DNA of 8,050 nt from Haliea sp041583655 (lineage in GTDB: Bacteria > Pseudomonadota > Gammaproteobacteria > Pseudomonadales > Halieaceae), in the NCBI GenBank assembly GCA_041583655.1, contig JBFHFJ010000146.1, forward strand, positions 1 to 8,050, in the 5' to 3' direction. Both the position numbers and the translations under genes were made by a program. Numbering within the stretch: the first letter of the stretch is position 1; every line of letters begins with the position of its first letter. Shown piece by piece: positions 1 to 6,553 of the stretch. Under the pieces are notes generated by a model. That model saw nothing but the letters and a program-made list of their open reading frames with translations, was not told the origin of the DNA and did no database searches.

Positions 1-474
1 CTCGAAAACCCTCGCGGCCCGGGCCTCACGGGCCTGGGTGCTGTCGATCTCCACTTCCATGATTGCCCTGATATTGTCCGGCTCCAGGCCGTCCACCAGC
101 AGGCCCAGCCCTTTGCCGACGAAGCTGTCCGTCACCCCGGTGGTGGCCTTCTCCAGCGCCAGCAGACCGTCGCGGCGCGCCGTGCGGCTCCAGCCGAGGA
201 CCTCGTCCAGCAGGGCCTGGCGCTGGAATACCGGCGGAAACAGGGTCCAGCGCAGACGGCGCAGGGCGAGACCAAAGTCGGCCAGCGGCGTCTGGACCAG
301 CACGGCGCCCAGGGTGCCGCCAACCACAATCAGGAAGGCGGTGAGCTGCATGAGGGCATTGATGCGCCCTCCCTCGAGTATGTTGCCGACCACGATGGCG
401 CCGACCGACAGGGTTACGCCCAACAGCGTAAGCAAATCGAACGACACGCGCCGGGAACGCGGCTTCCCTGCCAC
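1..474 (-). CDS. motC: MotC, MotA-type flagellar stator protein (partial, 3' end beyond window)
   Basis: This is a proton-channel stator subunit of the MotA/PomA family. It would pair with a MotB-type partner (MotD in Pseudomonas) in the inner membrane to drive flagellar rotation. The frame is open from the GTG at 474 to the left edge, 158 codons. The first two membrane helices lie at about residues 12-32 and 43-61, separated by the short EGG loop (GNILEGGRINAL). The cytoplasmic domain shows LRWTLFPP, GWSRTARRDGLLALE and KGLGLLVDGLEPDNIRAIME, which I recognise as close to Pseudomonas MotC rather than E. coli MotA. Helices 3 and 4 and the functional proline are beyond the window. The N-terminus carries a basic stretch of about 11 residues (VAGKPRSRRVS) ahead of helix 1 that MotC of Pseudomonas appears to lack. 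fliA is 10 nt upstream, and no clear promoter separates them. Confidence 0.92.
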   Translation of the reverse strand, partial: MAGKPRSRRVSFDLLTLLGVTLSVGAIVVGNILEGGRINALMQLTAFLIVVGGTLGAVLVQTPLADFGLALRRLRWTLFPPVFQRQALLDEVLGWSRTARRDGLLALEKATTGVTDSFVGKGLGLLVDGLEPDNIRAIMEVEIDSTQAREARAARVFE

Positions 475-480
475 TGCTAT

Positions 481-486
481 CTCCTC
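481..486 (-). promoter_or_regulatory. Ribosome binding site of motC
   Basis: GAGGAG on the minus strand overlaps the fliA TGA stop and lies 6 nt before the GTG at 474. It decides the GTG start of motC: the next in-frame GTG, nine codons later, has no such element. Confidence 0.75.
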
Positions 487-1198
487 ACTCTCGCCAGGCC
501 TGCAACGCCACCTTGAGGCGCGCAATAGCCTGGCCGTGCAACTGGGACACGCGGGACTCGGAAACGCCCAGCACCAGCCCGATCTCCTTCAGGTTAAGAC
601 CGTCACCATAGTACAGCGACATCATCAATTGTTCCTTTTCCGGCAGCCCACGCACAGCCTCCTGCAGGGATTCACGAAACCCTTCCTCCGACAGAAAGGC
701 CAGGGGGTCAGAATCCAGCTGCGGCTGCTGCTCCCCGTCCTGGTCATCCAGTTGGACCATCCGCGCGCAGGCAAGCTCGCCGGCGAGGCTCTGGTATTCA
801 GCCAGCGACAGGGACATTTCGGCGGCTATTTCCGCATCGGTCGCCGCCCTGCCGTGGCGCAGGGAGGCCGAATTCACCGCGTCCGCCACCCGCTTGAGGC
901 TGGACTGCACGCTGCGCGGCAGCCAGTCGCTGGAGCGCAGCTCGTCCAGCATGGCGCCCTTGATCCGAATGCCCGCATATGTGGCAAAGCTCGCCCCCCG
1001 TCCCGGGTCGTACTGGTCGCGCGCCTGCAGCAAGCCGAGCAGTCCGGCCTGCATCAGGTCGTCCAGTTCCACGCTGGCGGGCAACCGTGCAGCGAGGCGC
1101 AGGGCAATTTGCTTGACCAGGGGCAGGTGCGCCTCAAGGGTATCCTCCACTCCATCTCTCGCCACACGGGCATAGGTTGCCGCTGGATCCACACCCAC
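485..1198 (-). CDS. fliA: FliA, flagellar sigma factor sigma-28
   Basis: FliA directs RNA polymerase to late flagellar, motor and chemotaxis promoters and is held inactive by the anti-sigma factor FlgM until hook completion. The 237-residue product has the expected length. Region 2 spans about 23-98, with LVKQIALRLAARLPASVELD, DLMQAGLLGLL, FATYAGIRIKGAMLDELR and DWLPRSV, all strongly FliA-like. Region 3 is at about 100-140. Region 4 is at about 180-232, with the helix-turn-helix LNLKEIGLVLGVSESRVSQLH. The start is GTG at 1198, only 2 nt after the flhG TGA and with poor Shine-Dalgarno complementarity, so translation is probably coupled. In-frame GTG codons at positions 3 and 12 are possible alternatives. 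Homology begins around residue 20, so it does not decide the start. The gene ends 10 nt before motC. Confidence 0.97.
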   Translation of the reverse strand: MGVDPAATYARVARDGVEDTLEAHLPLVKQIALRLAARLPASVELDDLMQAGLLGLLQARDQYDPGRGASFATYAGIRIKGAMLDELRSSDWLPRSVQSSLKRVADAVNSASLRHGRAATDAEIAAEMSLSLAEYQSLAGELACARMVQLDDQDGEQQPQLDSDPLAFLSEEGFRESLQEAVRGLPEKEQLMMSLYYGDGLNLKEIGLVLGVSESRVSQLHGQAIARLKVALQAWRE

Positions 1199-1200
1199 CG

Positions 1201-2025
1201 TCAGCCAGCCAGTTCAGTACAACCGAGCAGGCGCTCGATAAAAAACGCCAGACCCCCGGTGCTGCGCACTTGCCTGCTGGCCGCCACCTTGCCGGCAATC
1301 TGGCGCAGGGCGCGAGACGCGGGCGCCCTGGGGTACTCCAGCAGCACCGCGCGCTGGGCCTGGACCGCCTTGCGCAGGTAGTCGTCCCGCGGCACGCTGC
1401 CAAGGAACCCCAGGCTTACCTCGAGGAACCTGTCGGTGACGGCACACAGCTTTTCGAACAACTGCCTGCCCTGCAGGTCGGACTCGACCATGTTGGCGAG
1501 AATATCGAAACGCTTGACCCCGCAATCCCGGTTCAACACCTTGATCAGGGCATAGGCATCGGTCAGGGAGGTCGGCTCGTCACAGAGCACCACGATAACC
1601 CGTTGGCAGGCACTGGTAAATGTCAGCACGGTGGAGTCTATGCCCGCGCCAGTGTCCACGATCAGGGTATCCATGGGCTGGCGCAGTTCACTGAACGCCT
1701 GCACCAGGCCGGCCTGCTCGGCTGCCGGGAGCGCGGCCATGCGCGCGACCCCGGAACTCGCGGGGACAATGGTTATGCCGCCGGGACCAGTGACCAGGAT
1801 ATCATCCAGGGTTTTTTCCCCGGCCAGCACATGGCTGACGTTCCACTGCGGGCGCAGACCCAGGGCAACATCGACGTTGGCGAGCCCGAGGTCGGCATCA
1901 AAGAGCAGCACCTGCCGCCCTTCCTGGGCGAGCCCCACGGCAAGGTTGACCGCGACATTGGTCTTACCCGCCCCGCCCTTGCCACTGGTCACCGCGATCA
2001 CATCTGTCGGGGCTAGGTCGCCCAT
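1201..2025 (-). CDS. flhG: FlhG/FleN, MinD-type ATPase limiting flagellar number
   Basis: FlhG (FleN in Pseudomonas) is a MinD/ParA-like ATPase that restricts polar flagella to the right number. It does so by antagonising FlhF and, in Pseudomonas, the master activator FleQ. The 274-residue product has the deviant Walker A motif KGGAGKT at 16-22 with the signature first lysine, Walker A' DADLGLANVD at 43-52 and Walker B IVDTGAGID at 122-130. The stretch CDEPTSLTDAYALIKVLNRD is a recognisable FlhG/FleN hallmark that distinguishes it from MinD. The ATG at 2025 cannot be moved upstream, because an in-frame TAG sits at 2046-2044. Only about 8 residues therefore precede the first strand, with no room for the DQAxxLR FlhF-activating motif known in some FlhG proteins. 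The gene ends 2 nt before the fliA start. Confidence 0.96.
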   Translation of the reverse strand: MGDLAPTDVIAVTSGKGGAGKTNVAVNLAVGLAQEGRQVLLFDADLGLANVDVALGLRPQWNVSHVLAGEKTLDDILVTGPGGITIVPASSGVARMAALPAAEQAGLVQAFSELRQPMDTLIVDTGAGIDSTVLTFTSACQRVIVVLCDEPTSLTDAYALIKVLNRDCGVKRFDILANMVESDLQGRQLFEKLCAVTDRFLEVSLGFLGSVPRDDYLRKAVQAQRAVLLEYPRAPASRALRQIAGKVAASRQVRSTGGLAFFIERLLGCTELAG

Positions 2026-2036
2026 GGCAGGAATTT

Positions 2037-2041
2037 CCTCC
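2037..2041 (-). promoter_or_regulatory. Ribosome binding site of flhG
   Basis: GGAGG on the minus strand lies in the 22-nt gap between flhF and flhG, 11 nt before the flhG ATG. That spacing is slightly long. It overlaps a small inverted repeat (AGGAA-A-TTCCT) that is too short to call a regulatory hairpin. Confidence 0.65.
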
Positions 2042-2047
2042 GGCTAT

Positions 2048-3286
2048 TCAGCCCGCGACAGCCGCGGCTCTCGTGCGGATGTCGGCATCGGCGCCCGCGC
2101 CGCGACGGTTGCCGAGGCACGCTGCGGCAAGCGCCACCAGCTCCCGGGCTCCGGCCGGCTGCAGATCATCGGGCACCCGTTGACCGCTGCAGGTATAGAC
2201 CACCGGAATCGCTGTTCTAATCAAGATATCCAAAACACCACCCAGACTGGCCGCTTCATCCAATTTGGTGATGATAGCACCGCTCAGACCCTGTCTTCCA
2301 AGGGAAAGTATGAATTCGCGCCCCTGGGAGACACTCGCCGATGCGGACAGGATACCGCAGATGGCCACGGGCACCGGGCTGGCCCGCAACAGCGCCACCT
2401 GGTCGAGCAGGCGGGGATCGCGCTGGCTCATCCCGGCGGTGTCGATAAAGATGTTGGCCATCGTGCGGAACTCGCGCAGCGCCGCGTACAGGCCCGGACC
2501 GTCCTCTACCGCTGCCACCGGCAACCCCAGGTGACCGGCAAAGGTCTCCAGCTGCTCCTGGCCACCAATACGGTACTGGTCCATGGTGACCAGGGCCACC
2601 GACTTCCGGCCGCCGGACAGCGCGGCCCTGGCAGCCAGCTTGGCGATGGTGGAGGTCTTGCCGACCCCTGTGGTACCGACGCAGGCCACCACCCGTGGCG
2701 CACCGGGGAAACCGTTGTCCGCCACCGGCAGACGACCTTCCAGCGCAGCCAGCACGCGCTGCCACAGCTTCTCCAGATCACCTCGCGCCGGCAGGGCATC
2801 GGTGAGCTCTTCACCGAGCGCCCGCGAAAACCCCATCCGCGCCAGGCGCTGGTTCAGGCTCGCCCGGGTCGATGACTTGCCGGCGCTGTCGCGCCAGGCT
2901 CGCTGGTGCAGTTCGCTCTCCAGCAGGGAGCGCAGATTGGCCAGTTCATTCTGCAGCTGCTGCATACCCAGCTCGTTGGCACCGCCGTCCGGCGCGGCAC
3001 CGGGCGGAGCCGGGCTGTTCCGGACTACCGCCGCCCCGGAGGCTACATCCCGCGCGGCCCTGTCCCGGGCGACCCTGTCCCGGGCGGCCTCATTGACGGC
3101 AGCCCACTGGGTGCGGTCTTCCGTGGCCACCGCTTGCTCCACGGCCTCCAGATTGCTGGCCGCCAGCACTTCCACACCGTCCGCCACCCGGCGATTGCTG
3201 AGAATGACCGCATCGGGCCCGAGGTCCTCACGGACACGTGCCAGCGCACTGCGACTGTCCCTGGCATTGAAGCGACGAATTGTCAT
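2048..3286 (-). CDS. flhF: FlhF, SRP-family GTPase for polar flagellum placement
   Basis: FlhF is a signal-recognition-particle-type GTPase that marks the cell pole and recruits the first basal-body components there. The 412-residue product opens with the typical MTIRRFNARDSRSALARVRE, LGPDAVILSNRRV B-domain start. A variable, Ala/Arg-rich linker follows at about 55-105, including a short tandem repeat. After an N domain come the G-domain motifs: P-loop GTTGVGKT at 204-211, TMDQYRIGGQEQL at 234-246, DTAG at 282-285 and TKLD at 340-343. All catalytic motifs are intact. The ATG at 3286 lies 5 nt after the flhA stop, with an AGGGGG Shine-Dalgarno element 9 nt upstream, inside the end of flhA. flhG follows after 22 nt; the two proteins act as a positive/negative pair on flagellar number. 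Codon use is visibly less GC-biased near the 3' end (about 2200-2320). Confidence 0.97.
   Translation of the reverse strand: MTIRRFNARDSRSALARVREDLGPDAVILSNRRVADGVEVLAASNLEAVEQAVATEDRTQWAAVNEAARDRVARDRAARDVASGAAVVRNSPAPPGAAPDGGANELGMQQLQNELANLRSLLESELHQRAWRDSAGKSSTRASLNQRLARMGFSRALGEELTDALPARGDLEKLWQRVLAALEGRLPVADNGFPGAPRVVACVGTTGVGKTSTIAKLAARAALSGGRKSVALVTMDQYRIGGQEQLETFAGHLGLPVAAVEDGPGLYAALREFRTMANIFIDTAGMSQRDPRLLDQVALLRASPVPVAICGILSASASVSQGREFILSLGRQGLSGAIITKLDEAASLGGVLDILIRTAIPVVYTCSGQRVPDDLQPAGARELVALAAACLGNRRGAGADADIRTRAAAVAG
3058..3087 (-). repeat. 15-bp tandem duplication in the flhF linker
   Basis: Two adjacent 15-bp units on the plus strand, CCCTGTCCCGGGCGA and CCCTGTCCCGGGCGG, differ only in the last base. 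They are in frame within flhF and encode the repeated pattern R-D-R-V-A / R-D-R-A-A / R-D in the variable charged linker between the B and N domains (residues about 69-80). The unit length is a multiple of three, so gain or loss would not break the frame. Confidence 0.8.
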
Positions 3287-3291
3287 GGTCT

Positions 3292-5406
3292 TTAACCCCC
3301 TGCTGCAGCGGACGCATTGCCACCGATGGTTGCCACTACCCTGATTGACTTGCTGGAAGGAATCTCGTCATAGGCGAGAATGTAAAAATTCGCCATCCGC
3401 CCCCGCAGCAGCCGCGACAGGAACAGGCGTATGTTGCCAGCGACCAGCAGAACCGGGTTGCTCCCCTCCGCCTCCAGCTTCGCCGAGGCCGCCATGACCT
3501 GGCGGATCATGCTGTCGAGAAGCGAGGGCTCCAGGCCGCCTGCTCCCTGCTGTACTGAGTTAAGCAATATTTGTTCCAGTTTTGAGTCCAGGGCCATGAC
3601 CGGCATCTCATCCCCCGTACCATTGATGCTCTGGAAGATCGACGGCCCGAGCGCGATGCGCACACGGCTGGTCAAAGCGTCAGAATCCTGGCTCTTTCCT
3701 GCCTGATCCGCCAGCGCCTCGGCGATCGTGCGCATATCCCTCACCGGAATCCCCTCCTCCAGCAGGTTCTGCAGCACTCGCGTGATCTCGCCCAGGCTCA
3801 TAACCCCCGGAACCAGGTTCTCCACCAGTTTTGGCGATGATTTCGCCAGTTTGTCCAGGAGCTTCTGCACATCATCCTGCCCGATAAGCTGATGGGCATG
3901 GTTCTTCAGCAGCTGGCTCAAGTGGGTCGCGATAACCGTACTGCTGTCGACCACCGTGTAGCCCTTGGTCTGGGCGTCCGAGCGCTGGGACGGGTCTACC
4001 CATACCGCGGGCAGGCCAAAGGTCGGGTCCCGGGTGGCGACACCCTCCAGTTCGCCAAAAATCTGCCCGGGATTGATCGCCAGCTCCCGCCCCGGAAACA
4101 CTTCGCCCTCACCCACGATCACGTCGTGCAGGCTGATGCGATAGGTATTGGGAGCCAGGTCGAGGTTGTCGCGGATATGCACGGAGTGCACGAGGAAACC
4201 CAGCTCCTGGGACAGCTTCCTGCGCACCCCCTTGATCCGGCTGAGCAGGTCGCCGCCCTGGTTCCTGTCCACCAGTGAAATGAGGCGGTACCCTACTTCC
4301 AGGCCGATGGCGTCGACGTCGACCACGTCGTCCCAGCTCAGCTCGGTATTCTCTGGCGTGCGCTCCGTGGCGGGCGGCTCAGGTTCCGCCTCCGGCTGCT
4401 GCAGCGACTGCCAGCGCAGGTAGCCGATGGTGGCGAGCACACCGGCAACGGGCAGAAAAATCAGGCCGGGCATTCCCGGCACAATCCCGATAAGACCAAT
4501 CACCCCCGCAGCCACGTAGAGGATCCTCGGATTCGAGGTCAGCTGCAGGGTCACTGCGGCGCCCATATCCTGGGCACTGGAAATGCGGGTGACGATAATG
4601 GCGGCAGCAGTTGACAGCAGCATGGAGGGAATCTGCGCCACCAGGCCATCGCCAATTGTCAGCAGCACATAGTTCTGCGCCGCGTCCGCCGCGCTCAGGT
4701 TGTGCTGGAGCGTACCGATCGCCATGCCGCCGAGGACGTTGATCAGCAGGATCAGAATGCCGGCGACCGCGTCGCCACGGACAAACTTGCTGGCACCGTC
4801 CATGGCCCCGTAGAAATCCGCCTCGCGGGAGACTTCCTCCCGCCGCCGCAGTGCATCGTCCTGGCTGATCAGGCCGGCGTTGAGGTCCGCGTCGATCGCC
4901 ATCTGCTTGCCCGGCATGGCATCGAGGGTGAAGCGCGCCGTCACTTCGGAAATACGGCCGGCACCCTTGGTGACCACGACGAAGTTGATAACCACGAGGA
5001 TGGTGAACAGCACCAGGCCGACCGCATAGCTGCCGCCGACCACAAAGTCGCCGAAGGCCTCGATGACCCTGCCGGCGGCTCCCGTGCCGGTGTGTCCTTC
5101 CAGCAATACCACCCGGGTAGAGGCGACATTGAGCCCCAGGCGCAGCAGGGTGGAGATCAGCAGCACCGTCGGGAACACCGCAAAATCCAGCGGTCGTGAA
5201 GCATACACCGCGGCCATGAGAACGATGATGGCGAGCGCAATGTTGAAGGTAAACAGCAGGTCCAGGGCCAGTGGCGGCAGCGGCAGGACGATCATTACCA
5301 GCAACAGCAGGAGGATAATCGGCGTACCTGCGCCGCTCAGCAGTGCCGCCAGGGACAGCCCGCCCGCCCCGGGTGCTACGACCGCGCCGCTGTTTTCAGA
5401 CGCCAT
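3292..5406 (-). CDS. flhA: FlhA, flagellar export gate ring protein
   Basis: FlhA is the largest export-gate protein. Its N-terminal membrane domain helps convert proton motive force, and its C-terminal domain forms the nonameric cytoplasmic ring that docks chaperone-substrate complexes. The start chosen is the ATG at 5406, giving 704 residues; the in-frame GTG at 5415 lies within the Shine-Dalgarno sequence. Membrane segments fill residues about 28-330. The FHIPEP family signature is clear at about 148-180 (GRISEVTARFTLDAMPGKQM followed by AIDADLNAGLI). An acidic, proline-rich linker at about 336-358 leads to the C-terminal domain (about 360-690), with conserved stretches such as LEVGYRLISLVD and NPGQIFGELEG. 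The gene overlaps flhB by 11 nt and ends 5 nt before flhF. Around residues 610-620 the codons become atypical and hold a sigma-54-like promoter sequence. Confidence 0.98.
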   Translation of the reverse strand: MASENSGAVVAPGAGGLSLAALLSGAGTPIILLLLLVMIVLPLPPLALDLLFTFNIALAIIVLMAAVYASRPLDFAVFPTVLLISTLLRLGLNVASTRVVLLEGHTGTGAAGRVIEAFGDFVVGGSYAVGLVLFTILVVINFVVVTKGAGRISEVTARFTLDAMPGKQMAIDADLNAGLISQDDALRRREEVSREADFYGAMDGASKFVRGDAVAGILILLINVLGGMAIGTLQHNLSAADAAQNYVLLTIGDGLVAQIPSMLLSTAAAIIVTRISSAQDMGAAVTLQLTSNPRILYVAAGVIGLIGIVPGMPGLIFLPVAGVLATIGYLRWQSLQQPEAEPEPPATERTPENTELSWDDVVDVDAIGLEVGYRLISLVDRNQGGDLLSRIKGVRRKLSQELGFLVHSVHIRDNLDLAPNTYRISLHDVIVGEGEVFPGRELAINPGQIFGELEGVATRDPTFGLPAVWVDPSQRSDAQTKGYTVVDSSTVIATHLSQLLKNHAHQLIGQDDVQKLLDKLAKSSPKLVENLVPGVMSLGEITRVLQNLLEEGIPVRDMRTIAEALADQAGKSQDSDALTSRVRIALGPSIFQSINGTGDEMPVMALDSKLEQILLNSVQQGAGGLEPSLLDSMIRQVMAASAKLEAEGSNPVLLVAGNIRLFLSRLLRGRMANFYILAYDEIPSSKSIRVVATIGGNASAAAGG
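3563..3578 (-). promoter_or_regulatory. Putative internal sigma-54 promoter directed at flhF
   Basis: The minus strand reads TGGAACAAATATTGCT. This matches the sigma-54 consensus TGGCACGRNNNTTGCW at 11 of 13 specified positions. The invariant GG (3577-3576) and GC (3565-3564) are separated by exactly 10 nt. It lies inside flhA at codons 610-615. Transcription would start near 3552 and give a leader of about 265 nt before flhF. The codons used here (ATA, TTG, CTT, TCA, GTA) are unusual for this GC-rich gene, which fits a second constraint on the DNA. Early and middle flagellar genes in polar-flagellated gammaproteobacteria are commonly driven by sigma-54 with FleQ/FlrA-type activators. No activator site was identified, so this remains a prediction. 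Confidence 0.5.
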
Positions 5407-6553
5407 CGACGTCACCTCCCTGCGCCATTTCCTCGAACTCCGGCGGAATCTCCAGCGCCGTCGGTGCGGGCACGTATTCCGTGGGTGCCGCCCGTCGCAG
5501 CTGGTACAGGTAGGCCAGTACGCGGGCTACCGCCAGGTACAGACCCTGGGGGATTTCCTCCCCGATATCGGTCGACGCGTACAGGGCCCTGGCCAGCACC
5601 GGCGCCTCGAACAGCGGCACCTGGTGCGCCCCGGCGATGGTACGGATCTGCAACGCTACAAGGTCGCGTCCCTTGGCCACCACGCGCGGCGCCCCGCCCT
5701 CCTCGGCGCTGTAGGCAATCGCCACGGAGACGTGGGTCGGGTTGGTAATCACCACGTCCGCGCTGGGTATGTCCTGCATCATCCGCCGCTGGGAAATCTC
5801 CCGCTGCAGGGTCCTGATCCGCTGCTTGATTTCGGGGCGGCCGTCGGTCTCCTTCATCTCGTCGCGCACTTCCTGCCGGGTCATGCGCAGTTTGCGATGG
5901 TGATTCCACAGCTCGAAGGGCACGTCAAAGAGTGCAACCAGCGCCATCGACGCACTGAGCAGCAGCAGCCCCCAGGCCAGCAGCGACGCCGTATTCGAGC
6001 TGGCGGCACCGGGTGACAGGCTGCTCAGCTGCAGCATGTCGCGAAACATCATGCCGAACAGCAGAAAGGTCACCGCGAGGATCAGGAAGAACTTCAGCAG
6101 CGCCTTGACCAGTTCCAGCAGGCCCTTCAGCGAGAACACGCGGGCAAGCCCTTTCACCGGGTTGATCTTGTCGAAACTGAAGGCCATGGACTCGACACTG
6201 AAAGTCCAGCCGCCCATGACCAGCGGCCCGGCGAAGGCCGCGACCAGCGCGACCGCCAGGAACGGCGCCAGCAGCAGCACGGCCGCCAGGATCATCTGCA
6301 TCAGGTGCGCGGGAAGCAGCGCGGCGTTGAAGGCCAGCTCGCGATCCGCGGAAAACGCCCTGATCGCAAGTGCGAACATGTCGTCAACCATGGCGGGGCC
6401 CAGCAACAGCAGGCTGCCGGACGCGGCCAGCAGGGTCAGCAGCGTGTTGAGTTCACGGGACCGTGGTACCTGACCCTTGCGGCGCGATTCCTGCAGGCGC
6501 CGCTGGGTAGGCTGTTCTGTGCGTTCCTGCCCCGACTGTTGTTCTTCTGCCAT
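5396..6553 (-). CDS. flhB: FlhB, flagellar export substrate-specificity switch
   Basis: FlhB sits at the export gate and switches secretion from rod/hook to filament substrates after cleaving itself. The 385-residue product has a basic, hydrophilic N-terminus with the family pattern GQERTEQPTQRRLQESRRKG. Four membrane segments follow at about 37-57, 86-112, 145-170 and 188-210, with the conserved FSFDKINPVKGLARVFSLKGL loop between segments 2 and 3. The cytoplasmic domain carries the autocleavage motif NPTH at residues 271-274, intact, with cleavage expected between N271 and P272. The ATG follows the fliR TAG directly with only weak Shine-Dalgarno potential, so translation probably depends on fliR. 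The last 11 nt overlap flhA, and the flhA ribosome binding site lies within flhB codons. Nothing indicates truncation. Confidence 0.98.
   Translation of the reverse strand: MAEEQQSGQERTEQPTQRRLQESRRKGQVPRSRELNTLLTLLAASGSLLLLGPAMVDDMFALAIRAFSADRELAFNAALLPAHLMQMILAAVLLLAPFLAVALVAAFAGPLVMGGWTFSVESMAFSFDKINPVKGLARVFSLKGLLELVKALLKFFLILAVTFLLFGMMFRDMLQLSSLSPGAASSNTASLLAWGLLLLSASMALVALFDVPFELWNHHRKLRMTRQEVRDEMKETDGRPEIKQRIRTLQREISQRRMMQDIPSADVVITNPTHVSVAIAYSAEEGGAPRVVAKGRDLVALQIRTIAGAHQVPLFEAPVLARALYASTDIGEEIPQGLYLAVARVLAYLYQLRRAAPTEYVPAPTALEIPPEFEEMAQGGDVDGV
5412..5420 (-). promoter_or_regulatory. Ribosome binding site of flhA inside flhB
   Basis: GGGAGGTGA on the minus strand is a strong Shine-Dalgarno sequence in the last codons of flhB. 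Its GGAGG core ends 8 nt before the ATG at 5406, which is good spacing. An in-frame GTG at 5415 is itself part of this element, so it cannot be the start. This decides the flhA start in favour of the ATG. Confidence 0.85.

Noticed and set aside
489..516. Possible sigma-28 promoter for motC at the end of fliA (TCAAG then a weak -10)
   Set aside because: The -35-like TCAAG is present, but the downstream element does not match GCCGATA, and the stretch encodes the conserved FliA C-terminus. It is probably chance.
521..537. GG-N10-GC arrangement upstream of motC resembling a sigma-54 site
   Set aside because: Only the GG/GC core and a few flanking positions match, and the sequence is explained by the conserved FliA region 4 residues H-G-Q-A-I-A.
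38..1381. Long plus-strand open frame of 447 codons across motC, fliA and flhG
   Set aside because: It runs antisense to three clearly conserved genes, has a low-complexity Arg/Ser/Pro/Gln-rich composition and no recognisable domain. Long antisense frames are expected opposite GC-rich coding DNA.
1631..2875. Plus-strand open frame of 414 codons opposite flhG and flhF
   Set aside because: It is antisense to genes with intact catalytic motifs, and its translation looks like random GC-rich sequence.
3373..3394. Imperfect hairpin near the 3' end of flhA
   Set aside because: It is bulged, lies within codons for conserved FlhA residues (A-N-F-Y-I-L-A) and has no terminator-like T-tract followed by a gene boundary.
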